DNA of 40,381 nucleotides from JACMNW01 sp031413495 (GTDB lineage: Bacteria; Pseudomonadota; Alphaproteobacteria; Rhodobacterales; Rhodobacteraceae): positions 1 through 40,381 of the forward strand of contig JANOFE010000162.1 of the NCBI GenBank assembly GCA_031413495.1. Reading direction: 5' to 3'. A model generated the notes under the pieces. It was given only the letters and a program-made list of their open reading frames with translations, did not search any database and was not told where the DNA came from. Positions within the stretch are counted from its first letter, which is position 1, and the number at the start of each line of letters is the position of its first letter. A program made the translations under genes and the position numbers. Of the stretch, positions 25,242 to 33,470 are shown one piece after another.

Positions 25242-26333
25242 TTAGTCGATCTTGTGTGACTTTGCGATGACAGCTTCAATCTGCGCCACCCGCGCGGCGA
25301 GCCTCGGCAACCGGCGCAGGGCCTTTTGCATCTCGACATGGTTTTCCATTTTAACGGCGGGATATCCCAACAACACCCGCCCCGCAGGTGCGTTGGTAAA
25401 GATTTTAGTGGCCCCACCGGCGATCACATCATCGCCAACAAAGATATTGTCATTGACGCCGCATTGACCGCCCATCACCACGCGGTCGCCAATGCGGGCT
25501 GACCCAGCAATGCCAACCTGCCCACACAGCAGGCAATCGCGGCCGATTTGTACGTTGTGGCCAATGTGAACAAGGTTATCCAACTTGGTACCCGACCCTA
25601 TTGTTGTATCGCGGATGGTGCCCCGGTCAATGCAGGTGTTGGCCCCGATTTCCACGTTATCCCCAATGGTTACGGCCCCGAGTGAATGTATCCGTGTCCA
25701 GCTTTGATTGCGAATTTCGTCACGTTTTCCAAGGGTTTCGCGAATCTCCTCGACCCCGGATTTTTCAGGGGTGACATAGGAAAAACCGTCAGACCCGATA
25801 ACAGCCCCCGGTTGGCAAATAAAGCCGTCACCAATGATAACACGGGCCCCGATGCGGGCACCCTGCAAAATCAACGCATTGGCGCCAATACAGGCACGCT
25901 CTGCGATGGACACATGCGATGCAATGCGCGCATTGGGGCCCAGACTTACGCCTGCCCCAATCGTGACGAAGGGACCAATCGCTGCACGATCGCCAATCAT
26001 GGCGGTCGGATCAATCACCGCGAAAGGGCTGATCCCGTCTGCTATGTCCGGTCCCGGATCAAGATGGCGCGTTAAGCCCGCCATTGCGTAGCGTGATCTT
26101 GGCGCGAAAATGACCGCCCGCAAACCCAAAGCCTGCCAATCTGCCCCAGCCCAAAGAATTGCGGCCCGTGCGCGCCCTTCTGCCAAGCCGTGGCTGTAAC
26201 GAGGGTCCATCGCCAGCGCCAGATCATCGGGGCCAGCCATGGCTGGTTCGGATGCCCGGTTTATCATCATATCCAGATCACCAGCCGCATCAGCCCCAAG
26301 GGCGGCGGCGATATCACGCAGACGGTGGACCAT
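25242..26333 (-). CDS. lpxD: UDP-3-O-acylglucosamine N-acyltransferase
   Basis: Adds the amide-linked hydroxyacyl chain from acyl-ACP to UDP-3-O-acylglucosamine in lipid A synthesis. The 363 residues begin with the LpxD N-terminal domain and continue as a left-handed beta helix of hexapeptide repeats (from about residue 105: ISPFAVIDPTAMIGDRAAIGPFVTIGAG). The catalytic region LVHIGHNVQIG and the C-terminal helical tail are present. GAGGGA lies six bases before the ATG. Its neighbours (ACP and ketoacyl synthase), rather than fabZ/lpxA, hint that this may be a second, specialised LpxD-like enzyme. Confidence 0.88.
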   Translation of the reverse strand: MVHRLRDIAAALGADAAGDLDMMINRASEPAMAGPDDLALAMDPRYSHGLAEGRARAAILWAGADWQALGLRAVIFAPRSRYAMAGLTRHLDPGPDIADGISPFAVIDPTAMIGDRAAIGPFVTIGAGVSLGPNARIASHVSIAERACIGANALILQGARIGARVIIGDGFICQPGAVIGSDGFSYVTPEKSGVEEIRETLGKRDEIRNQSWTRIHSLGAVTIGDNVEIGANTCIDRGTIRDTTIGSGTKLDNLVHIGHNVQIGRDCLLCGQVGIAGSARIGDRVVMGGQCGVNDNIFVGDDVIAGGATKIFTNAPAGRVLLGYPAVKMENHVEMQKALRRLPRLAARVAQIEAVIAKSHKID

Positions 26334-26383
26334 CGGTTCCCTCAGGCATGCGGCAAGGCACGATACCCCGCGCGCATGACGTT

Positions 26384-27994
26384 TTAGCCCTGAACGCCGC
26401 GCAACGCCACCCCGGCCTCAATCAGCGCCTCATATATCCGCGCATCACGGCCATAAACATCACGGCGATAATTCATTTTGCCTTTGGCCGACGGGTGAGC
26501 GGTGAAATAAACCAAATGCACCGGAACAGGTTTATCAAGCTTTACAGAGGTTTCTTGCCCAGTGCTAAGGTAACGCCCAAACACTTGCCGCGGGTCATCG
26601 GTTTGCACCGCCAGCAACGCATAAGCAAAATCGAACGGGTCACCCAGGCGGATACAGCCATGGCTGAAATCACGCACTTCTTGGGCGAACAAGGATTTTG
26701 AGGGCGTATCGTGCAGGTAGATATTGTAGGGATTGGGGAACATGAATTTCACCAAACCCAGCGCGTTGCCTTCTGACGGCGGCTGACGCATTGCAAAAGG
26801 AAAATTCTTTGCCGTGTAAGCCGCGAAATTCACAGCGCCGCGCGGAACAACGCGACCATTGCCATCAATGATCTTCAAATGGCCGGCGGCGTTCGGGTTG
26901 CGCTGCATCAATGGCAAGTATTCTTTGGTCGTGATCGACCGCGGCACGTTCCAGGATGGGTTTACAACCATAAACTCGATCTGGTCAGAAAATTCGGGGC
27001 TGCGGCGATCTGCATCGTTCTTGCCGATCACCGAACGGGTGGCAAAGGTGACCTTGCCATGGTCAATGATTTTGGCGGTAAAATCGGTCAGGTTGACCCA
27101 AACATGCCGCTCGCCCCGATCTATGTTCAACCAGCGTTCCCGTTCCATCGCCACCAGAACGGATCTGATCCGTTCTTCCGGGCCGATGTTCAGCTGATCA
27201 ATCGTGCCTGCGTTGGCTATGCCTGTCACCTCCAGGCCATGGTCCAACTGAAATTCCTGTACGGCGGATTGTACGGTATTGTCATAGGTTTGCGTCGCAC
27301 TTGGTGCCATATAGCCAAGCGCGATCAACCGGTTGCGCAACGACACCACCGGCGGGCCACTGTCGGCAGGTTGCAAGGACGATGCTGCCACGGGGCTGCC
27401 CCACCCGCCTTTGGCGATGAGCCCCTGAAGTTTGATTTTTTCCTTCATCAATCGGGCGTAGGCGGGCGCTTTTGGTGGCAAAGCCCGCAAAAACTCCATC
27501 GGATTGCCGGCCAGCAGGCCAGCAAGGTTGGCGCGCGGATCGCGCACCGGCACATCGCGCACAATGCCAACATCAACGTCCGAGGGCACCAAAACCCCGG
27601 TCTGGATATCACGGGCATAATCTAAGAAGGCTTTGGTCATCATGACTTCCAGCCGCCCGCGATCGCCTTCCGTGCGCGCGTCCTTGAACGCAAGACGCAG
27701 CGACGCCGCATCGTAGCGCGCGATTGGCAAGCCATGATCAGCCGCGGTGTCCAGCACAGTCAAAAGTGCTACGCGACGCTCGGCATCATCGGCACTTGTC
27801 CACAGGGTGTCATATGACGTGGTACGATACCAATTGGCCACATCATCGTTCAAAGCACACGCTTCGGCGACCGCCTGTCTGTAGGCCGTTGATTGTGCAA
27901 AAACCGGGCTGGACTGCGATCCCAAAGCCACAACAATACTTAATGCGATACCGAAACTACGGCAGGAAACCCTGCAGGACATAGGCAAATTCAT
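26384..27994 (-). CDS. L,D-transpeptidase, YcbB/LdtD type
   Basis: Forms 3-3 cross-links in peptidoglycan in the periplasm. 536 residues from the ATG at 27994, chosen for GAGGA before it and a following signal peptide (CRSFGIALSIVVALGSQSSPVFA). An N-terminal scaffold domain is followed by a peptidoglycan-binding repeat (about 220-280: LRNRLIALGYM...VQEFQLDHGLEVTG) and the YkuD catalytic domain with FSHGCIRLGDPFDFA, the Cys being the nucleophile. The family insertion PNPYNIYLHDTPSK precedes it. It may share a transcript with lpxD (50 bp downstream) and diverges from a MepK-like gene. Confidence 0.92.
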   Translation of the reverse strand: MNLPMSCRVSCRSFGIALSIVVALGSQSSPVFAQSTAYRQAVAEACALNDDVANWYRTTSYDTLWTSADDAERRVALLTVLDTAADHGLPIARYDAASLRLAFKDARTEGDRGRLEVMMTKAFLDYARDIQTGVLVPSDVDVGIVRDVPVRDPRANLAGLLAGNPMEFLRALPPKAPAYARLMKEKIKLQGLIAKGGWGSPVAASSLQPADSGPPVVSLRNRLIALGYMAPSATQTYDNTVQSAVQEFQLDHGLEVTGIANAGTIDQLNIGPEERIRSVLVAMERERWLNIDRGERHVWVNLTDFTAKIIDHGKVTFATRSVIGKNDADRRSPEFSDQIEFMVVNPSWNVPRSITTKEYLPLMQRNPNAAGHLKIIDGNGRVVPRGAVNFAAYTAKNFPFAMRQPPSEGNALGLVKFMFPNPYNIYLHDTPSKSLFAQEVRDFSHGCIRLGDPFDFAYALLAVQTDDPRQVFGRYLSTGQETSVKLDKPVPVHLVYFTAHPSAKGKMNYRRDVYGRDARIYEALIEAGVALRGVQG

Positions 27995-28320
27995 TGGTTC
28001 CTCAAGCTTGGCTGGCAGACCGCGATTAGCACGCAACTTTGGCCAAAAATCGACGGCTGTCCATGCACAACTTAGTCAGTATTGCGTCTTGAATGGAAAT
28101 TATCGTTCTTGTGCAAACCCATAGCAACCCAGGGTTTAAATCCGTCACATCGGCCACCTTAAGCAATTTTTTGCCTATTGTCCTTGAAATAGCCACAAGC
28201 GGGCAATCTGGGCTTGGGCTTCGATTCGGTTTATGCCATAAAGGCCTGTGTCTGGGGACGCGTAGTTAGGAAGAGCCGCCAAAAAAGGCAGCCTTCCGCG
28301 AGGGACGGGGCTAAGTCAGA
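27995..28320. other. Divergent promoter region, LDT / MepK-like genes
   Basis: 326 bp without a gene. A possible promoter toward the MepK-like gene is TTGGGC (28214-28219), 17 bp, CATAAA (28237-28242). An imperfect hairpin, GGAAG (28269-28273) with GCCGCC (28275-28280) against GGCAGC (28287-28292) and CTTCC (28293-28297), lies in the presumed 5' leader around a 6-A loop, 24 bases before the start codon. I see no small gene. Confidence 0.4.
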
Positions 28321-28890
28321 ATGACGAATTCAACACTTCCAATGCTGTCGCGGCGTGGCCTATTGGGTGCATTCGCGGCGACTGCGTTGATTGCAGCGCC
28401 CACTTACAGCAACGCGTTTGGGGTTCTGAAGGGTGCTGGTGATATCCGCCGCATCAAGATGTATTCGGGCCGGACGGGCGAGGCTATCAATTCCATTTAC
28501 TGGATTGAGGGCGAATATATTCCGGAAGTTCTGAAAGAAATCAATTACTTCATGCGCGATTGGCGGTCTGATGAAAAGACCAAGATCGACCCGCGTAATG
28601 TGGACATCATGGCAGCTGCGCATCGCCTGATGGATGTAAATGAACCCTACATGATGCTGTCCGGCTATCGCAGCCCATCGACCAACGCGATGCTACGGTC
28701 GCGGTCACGGGGTGTGGCAAAGAATTCCCTGCATATGAAGGGTCAGGCCGCCGATCTGCGGCTAGAGTCGCGGTCCGTTGGGCAGATGGCAAAAGCTGCC
28801 GCAGCTTGTGCGTCAGGTGGCGTTGGACGCTACTCGCGGTCAAACTTCGTGCATATGGACTGTGGTCCAGTGCGCAGCTGGGGCGGCTAA
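28321..28890 (+). CDS. MepK/YcbK-like murein endopeptidase (DUF882, M15 family), Tat-exported
   Basis: Family members cleave peptidoglycan cross-links; E. coli MepK (YcbK) cuts the 3-3 links made by L,D-transpeptidases. 189 residues with a twin-arginine signal (MLSRRGLLGAFAATALIAA, RR at 11-12). Zinc-site residues of the M15 fold are visible: SLHMKGQAADL gives the His-x6-Asp pair, and FVHMDCG the third ligand. The substrate-side motif SGYRSPSTNAML is conserved. It is divergent from the L,D-transpeptidase gene, echoing the E. coli ycbB-ycbK neighbourhood: a maker and a cutter side by side. Confidence 0.9.
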   Translation: MTNSTLPMLSRRGLLGAFAATALIAAPTYSNAFGVLKGAGDIRRIKMYSGRTGEAINSIYWIEGEYIPEVLKEINYFMRDWRSDEKTKIDPRNVDIMAAAHRLMDVNEPYMMLSGYRSPSTNAMLRSRSRGVAKNSLHMKGQAADLRLESRSVGQMAKAAAACASGGVGRYSRSNFVHMDCGPVRSWGG

Positions 28891-28926
28891 GGCCAAACAG
28901 TCCGTGCAATTTTAGGAACAAACATG

Positions 28927-28948
28927 GGTGCCGGTTGGCACCTTTATT
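28927..28948 (+). terminator. Terminator of MepK-like gene
   Basis: GGTGCC (28927-28932) pairs with GGCACC (28937-28942) around GGTT and is followed by TTTATT. Confidence 0.7.
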
Positions 28949-28983
28949 CTTGTCAGGGACCGGATATTGTTTCTCGGGCGCGA

Positions 28984-29724
28984 TCAATCTGGCGTTGCTG
29001 ACTGATCTTCCGCCGGTTTCCGTTTGAACCCCATCGCCACGACAAATTTCTCTGAACTGTCGGCGCGTGACGCAGGTGGTTTGACATTCGCGACTTTGGT
29101 GAAATTCTTCTTTAGCATATTCTGCATGCCAATTTCTGCACCGCCAGCCAAAACCTTGGCAACAAAAGTACCGCCGTCTTCCAAAACGTCAAAGGCAAAT
29201 TCAATTGCCGCCTCACACAGCGCAATGATGCGCAAATGGTCGGTGCCCTTATGCCCCGATGATGCCGCAGCCATATCAGACAGCACCACATCGGCAGGGC
29301 CGCCCAACCAATCCTTCACCTTTTGGTCGGCACCTTCTTCGAGAAAATCCAGCTGGTGCAGCTGCGCGCCGGCGATGGGTTCGATTTCCTGTAAATCTAC
29401 GCCAAGAACTGTGCCAACCGGTTTCGATTTGCGATCCGACAGCGCGTTCACCCGCACAACAGCAACCTGGCACCAGCCACCGGGGGCACAGCCAAGGTCA
29501 ACCACCCGCGCGCCGGGTTTGAAGAAGCCGTATTTATCATCCAGCTCAAGAATTTTATAGGCCGCGCGCCCGCGATAGCCTTCGCGCTTGGCCCGCTGCA
29601 CATAGGGGTCGTTCAACTGCCGTTCCAACCAAAGAGTTGACGATAATTTGCGCCCCTTGGCAGTTTTGACGCGCACGCGCAATTCGCGCTGGCCGCGCCC
29701 GGATGTGGCTTTTTCAATGGTCAT
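28984..29724 (-). CDS. rlmE: 23S rRNA (uridine-2'-O) methyltransferase RlmE (FtsJ)
   Basis: Methylates the 2'-OH of U2552 in 23S rRNA of the 50S subunit using S-adenosylmethionine. 246 residues. The SAM motif VVDLGCAPGGWCQVA is at about residues 74-88; the catalytic K-D-K-E set is recognisable in AYKILELDDKYGFF, VLSDMAAASSGHKGTDHLR, FVAKVL and the region near SRADSSEKFVVAMGFK. The start overlaps the stop of the Ppx/GppA gene by 4 bp, so the two are coupled. Confidence 0.95.
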   Translation of the reverse strand: MTIEKATSGRGQRELRVRVKTAKGRKLSSTLWLERQLNDPYVQRAKREGYRGRAAYKILELDDKYGFFKPGARVVDLGCAPGGWCQVAVVRVNALSDRKSKPVGTVLGVDLQEIEPIAGAQLHQLDFLEEGADQKVKDWLGGPADVVLSDMAAASSGHKGTDHLRIIALCEAAIEFAFDVLEDGGTFVAKVLAGGAEIGMQNMLKKNFTKVANVKPPASRADSSEKFVVAMGFKRKPAEDQSATPD

Positions 29725-30857
29725 TCGTAGGGTCCGTCTTCAAGAACGCCGTCCGCGCTCATCTGTGCATAAAGCAGGCCTTCGCGCAAACCCCGGTCTG
29801 CCACAGAAAGCCTGTCGGTGGGCCATATCCGCATCAGCGCCTGAAGGATAGCCGCCCCGGACATGATCAGCGAATGCCGGTCGCGCCCAATGCGGGGGTC
29901 AGACCTGCGGCCTTCGGGGCCAAGTACAAGAAAATCGCGGATCACATGGTCAATCTGATCAGAAGTCATCAACAAACCGTCCACCTTGGCCCGGTCATAG
30001 CGTCGAAGCCCCAGAAACGACGCGGCCACCGTAGTGATGGTGCCGGATGTGCCAATGATCTGAAACCCTTCGCGCGGGTTCTCGGCGTTATAGGGGGAAA
30101 AGCTGGACAGGTTTTCTTCAAAAAACCAACTCATCAATGCAAACCGCGCGCCGTCATCTTCGACATCGGCAAATTGATCTTTCAAAGTGGCCACGCCCAG
30201 CGGGACCGATATCCAATCCACCACGCGGGCAGATGGCGCATCCCCGGTTTGGATGAAACCCGAATGCAGCCGCATAATGGCGCGCGGGCGGTCTTCGGGG
30301 GCCACTGCCGAAAGGTCGATCCAGACCAATTCGGTGGACCCGCCACCAATATCCACCACCAGCAACTGCTCGGTGCGCGGTGATACCAGCGGCGCACAGG
30401 AAATCACCGCAAGGCGGGCTTCCTCTTCGGGTTGGATCACCTCCAGCGACAATCCGGTTTCGCGGCGCACTTGGCGGATAAATTCGCGGGCATTACGGGC
30501 ACGGCGGCACGCCTCGGTGGCCACCAAACGCATGCGGCGAACATTGTGCTTTTCGATCTTCTTTTGGCAAATGCGCAGCGCTTGGATGGTCCGCGCCATT
30601 GATGCCCGCGACAGTTTGCCAGACGCTTCCAGCCCGGCCCCAAGCTGAACCGTTTTGGAAAAGCTGTCCAACACCTGAAACTGGCTGCCCCGTGGTTGGG
30701 CAATCAGCATCCGGCAAGAATTCGTTCCCAAATCCAACGCAGCATAAAGCTGATTGGCTGGGTCTGCAGGGGGCGCAGACGGTTCTACCGAAGGCGCAGC
30801 GCTGAAGCCGCCTTCCTTTGGGATCGCGTCCGCCCCCGGGGGACGCTCGGGCGTCAT
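29721..30857 (-). CDS. Ppx/GppA-family phosphatase
   Basis: Exopolyphosphatase / pppGpp phosphohydrolase-type ASKHA enzyme: cleaves polyphosphate ends or converts pppGpp to ppGpp. 378 residues, shorter than full Ppx (about 500), consistent with the two-domain GppA-like form. Phosphate-binding loops are YAALDLGTNSCRMLIAQ (about 39-55) and LLVVDIGGGSTELVW (about 143-157). A Pro-rich start (residues 1-36) precedes the fold. The family alone does not tell which substrate it prefers. It overlaps rlmE by 4 bp. Confidence 0.9.
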   Translation of the reverse strand: MTPERPPGADAIPKEGGFSAAPSVEPSAPPADPANQLYAALDLGTNSCRMLIAQPRGSQFQVLDSFSKTVQLGAGLEASGKLSRASMARTIQALRICQKKIEKHNVRRMRLVATEACRRARNAREFIRQVRRETGLSLEVIQPEEEARLAVISCAPLVSPRTEQLLVVDIGGGSTELVWIDLSAVAPEDRPRAIMRLHSGFIQTGDAPSARVVDWISVPLGVATLKDQFADVEDDGARFALMSWFFEENLSSFSPYNAENPREGFQIIGTSGTITTVAASFLGLRRYDRAKVDGLLMTSDQIDHVIRDFLVLGPEGRRSDPRIGRDRHSLIMSGAAILQALMRIWPTDRLSVADRGLREGLLYAQMSADGVLEDGPYE

Positions 30858-31128
30858 ATTGCGCCCTCCAATGTGGTTGAGATTAGGGTAGCCCTAGCTG
30901 CCCCCTTAGGCAAGCACGGATAAAGCACGCAAAAAGCACGCATTGCAGCCCTTCATCATTTGGATGAAAACTTCGATGGTTGGACGTCCTCGCACAACGC
31001 GTCGAAGTCGGCTATCAAGAACAAGCTTTGGGTATCAGGGTCGCTTGAAGCGGTGAACATGTCGAAAACCGACTCTGCGGGTCGGTATTTGGCGTTAGAA
31101 CGGGTCAGGAAAATACAGGGAATCGGCG

Positions 31129-31425
31129 ATGCCAGATGTAGTAGTGGTTTATTGGCGTGATATCCCGGCGCAGGTGATTGTCGGCAAAGGGCGGGCTGCG
31201 TCTAAAGTGAAACTGGCTGAACGGTTCGAGCAAGCCATCGACCGCTGCGCCATGAAGGTCGGCGCGCGCGATGCCGACGCTTACCTTGCCGAATGGCGCA
31301 AAGCCGCCCCCTATGTGGTTGATGGCGACCAAGCCGATGTAGCCGCATCCGAAGCCGCGCGGCTGGAAGTTGAATTTGATGCTACTCGTCTGAAATCATT
31401 GATAGATACCGACGGCTGGGCCTGA
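31129..31425 (+). CDS. PF13769-type small protein, possible MetF partner
   Basis: A 98-residue protein, MPDVVVVYWRDIPAQVIVGKG...EYLAEWRK-like, matching the family labelled virulence factor (PF13769), a name that reflects an early annotation rather than a known role. It has no signal peptide or membrane helix, so it is cytosolic; RDIPAQVIVGKGRAASKVKL and DAYLAEWRKAAPYVV are the conserved blocks. AGGGAAT precedes the ATG. It is 25 bp before the MetF-like gene, with which it likely forms an operon. I infer, without proof, that it works with the folate/corrinoid enzymes downstream. Confidence 0.75.
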   Translation: MPDVVVVYWRDIPAQVIVGKGRAASKVKLAERFEQAIDRCAMKVGARDADAYLAEWRKAAPYVVDGDQADVAASEAARLEVEFDATRLKSLIDTDGWA

Positions 31426-31450
31426 CCCCCTGCCCTTTAAGGATACGCTG

Positions 31451-32371
31451 ATGGCCCTGTTTAACTTTCGTCGTGACACGCAAATTCTTGCCACACCCGC
31501 CGCTGATGTTGAGGCGTTTTTGCAAGGCTATTCTATCGAGGTGATGCCGCGCACTGCCGAAAAGGTTGAAGATTTCAAAGCGCTGTTGCCTGGTGGCACG
31601 CGTGTCTACATCGCCCATATCGAAGGCACGCCAATTGAAGACATGGTAGCAACCGCCAAGCGTTTGCATGCAGACGGCTTTCCGGTGATGCCGCATTTCC
31701 CGGCCCGTATCATCCCCGATCGTGCGACGCTGGCAGATTGGATTGCCCGCTACAAAGGCGAGGCAGATGTGAAACAAGCCCTGCTGCTGGGTGGCGGCGT
31801 GAATACCCCGGCGGGTGATTTTAGCGCATCCATGGAATTGGTGGAAACCGGGTTGTTTGACGGGTTTGAACGGCTGCATGTGGCAGGCCACCCCGAAGGC
31901 AACAAGGACATCGACAAAGACGGCGGCGATACGATCGTGATGGAAGCTTTGCAATGGAAACAAGCCTATAGCGAGCGGACCGACGCCAAAATGGCGATTG
32001 CGACGCAGTTCTGTTTTGACGCGGCCCCGGTGATTGCCTGGGCAGATAAGCTGGCTGCGGCGGGTGTGTCGCTGCCCATCCATATTGGCATTGCGGGCCC
32101 TGCAAAGCTGCAAACCCTGATCAAATTTGCCATCGCTTGCGGCGTCGGCCCGTCGTTGCGGGTGCTGCAAAAGCGCGCGATGGATGTGACCAAATTGTTG
32201 CTGCCATATGAGCCGACGGATGTGGTTCAGGCCTTTGCCGCACACAAATCCGCGAACCCGGATTTCGGCATCGCATCAGTGCATTTCTTCCCGCTGGGGG
32301 GCATCAAAACCAATGCCGCCTGGGCCACAGATCATGGTGGCGCGTCTGGCGTAGCCGCTACCAACACTTAA
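31451..32371 (+). CDS. Methylenetetrahydrofolate reductase, MetF-like
   Basis: Flavin-dependent interconversion of 5,10-methylene- and 5-methyl-tetrahydrofolate. 306 residues in a TIM barrel: SIEVMPRTAEKVEDF near the N terminus, then YIAHIEGTPIEDMVATAKRL, HFPARIIPDRATL, LLLGGGVNTPAGDF and the FAD-linked AGHPEGNKDIDKDGGD (around 139-155). It is more divergent than the housekeeping MetF used for methionine. Between the PF13769 protein (25 bp) and the methyltransferase (15 bp), it would oxidise the methyl-THF that the methyltransferase makes, feeding carbon into the folate pool. Confidence 0.85.
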   Translation: MALFNFRRDTQILATPAADVEAFLQGYSIEVMPRTAEKVEDFKALLPGGTRVYIAHIEGTPIEDMVATAKRLHADGFPVMPHFPARIIPDRATLADWIARYKGEADVKQALLLGGGVNTPAGDFSASMELVETGLFDGFERLHVAGHPEGNKDIDKDGGDTIVMEALQWKQAYSERTDAKMAIATQFCFDAAPVIAWADKLAAAGVSLPIHIGIAGPAKLQTLIKFAIACGVGPSLRVLQKRAMDVTKLLLPYEPTDVVQAFAAHKSANPDFGIASVHFFPLGGIKTNAAWATDHGGASGVAATNT

Positions 32372-32386
32372 TTCAAAGGTTGAAGA

Positions 32387-33379
32387 ATGACGCGCACTGT
32401 ACTTGAATCTAAGACAAAAACTGTTGTCATCGGTTTTGATGAACCCTTCTGTGTGATCGGCGAACGCATCAATCCGACGGGTCGTAAAAAGCTGGCGGCA
32501 GAACTGGAATTGGGCGATTTCACCACGGTATTGAAAGACGCGCTGGAACAGGTTGCCTGCGGGGCCATGGTTTTGGACGTGAATTCGGGTGCCGTGTTCA
32601 CCAACATGATGGCAAAAGACCCGCGCTATGCCGATAACAACTTTGTCGAACCGCCGCTGATGCGCGAATTGATTCTGCGCATTCAGGCGATCACCGATGT
32701 GCCGCTGTGCATCGACAGCTCGGTCCCCGGCGCGCTTGAGGCGGGCCTGATGGCCTGCGAAGGCCGCCCCTTGTTGAATTCGGTAACGGGTGAGGAAGAT
32801 CGGTTGGAACTGGTTTTGCCACTGGTCAAAAAATACAATGTTCCCGTTGTGGCCATTTCCAACGACGACACCGGCATTTCGGTTGATCCCGACGTGCGCT
32901 TTGCGGTGGCCAAGAAAATCGTTGAGCGCGCCGCGGATTTCGGCATTCCCGCGCATGATATCGTGGTTGATCCGTTGGTGATGCCCGTGGGCGCCATGGG
33001 GTCTGCGGGCCAGCAGGTGTTCACCCTGGTCCGCCGCCTGCGCGATGAACTGGGTGTGAACACCACTTGCGGTGCGTCGAACATCAGCTTTGGCCTGCCA
33101 CATCGCCACGGCATCAATGCGGCCTTCCTGCCCATGGCAATCGGTGCCGGTATGACCTCGGCGATCATGAACCCGGTTCGGCAGGTGGAAATGGAGGCGA
33201 TCCGCGCCGCCAATTTCCTGATGAACCACGATGCCAATGGCGGTGAATGGATCCGGTTCAGCCGCGTGCTGGAAGCAGTGGAAAGTGGTAAAACCTTTGC
33301 CGAGGCCAGTTCAGAAGCCGCCGTTGCTGGTGGCCGTGGCGGGCGTTCTGGCGGGCGCGCGGGGCGCGCACGCGGGTGA
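32387..33379 (+). CDS. Methyltetrahydrofolate:corrinoid methyltransferase (MtrH/AcsE-like)
   Basis: Moves a methyl group between tetrahydrofolate and the cobalt of a corrinoid protein. 330 residues, pterin-binding TIM barrel: FCVIGERINPTGRKKLAAEL (about 21-40), GAMVLDVNSGAVF (58-70), PLCIDSSVPGALEAGL (around 106), PLLNSVTGEEDRL and NTTCGASNISFGLPHR. The last 20 or so residues are Arg/Gly-rich (AGGRGGRSGGRAGRARG), an unusual flexible basic tail. It follows the MetF-like gene by 15 bp. No corrinoid protein gene is in the window, so its partner lies elsewhere. Confidence 0.88.
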   Translation: MTRTVLESKTKTVVIGFDEPFCVIGERINPTGRKKLAAELELGDFTTVLKDALEQVACGAMVLDVNSGAVFTNMMAKDPRYADNNFVEPPLMRELILRIQAITDVPLCIDSSVPGALEAGLMACEGRPLLNSVTGEEDRLELVLPLVKKYNVPVVAISNDDTGISVDPDVRFAVAKKIVERAADFGIPAHDIVVDPLVMPVGAMGSAGQQVFTLVRRLRDELGVNTTCGASNISFGLPHRHGINAAFLPMAIGAGMTSAIMNPVRQVEMEAIRAANFLMNHDANGGEWIRFSRVLEAVESGKTFAEASSEAAVAGGRGGRSGGRAGRARG

Positions 33380-33470
33380 TGCGCGTCAAGGTGACGCCGC
33401 GATCAAGGCTTGCAACGCAGCCCGCGCGCGGTATCACGGCAGGTAGCCAAGGAAACGGAAAGAGACTGGC

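Noticed and set aside
30858..31128. Riboswitch (SAM, cobalamin or THF type) upstream of the corrinoid cluster
   Set aside because: I found short inverted repeats (for example CCGAC/GTCGG near 31070-31086 and ACTTCGA/TCGAAGT near 30969-31009) but no conserved riboswitch core.
30960..31160. 66-residue open frame before the PF13769 gene
   Set aside because: Overlaps the PF13769 start in another frame and has no ribosome site or family features.
31382..32245. 287-residue open frame antisense to the MetF-like gene
   Set aside because: No ribosome site or recognisable domain; covers a clearly coding sense strand.
32276..33229. 317-residue open frame antisense to the methyltransferase gene
   Set aside because: Shadow of the sense gene; His/Gln-rich translation without family features.
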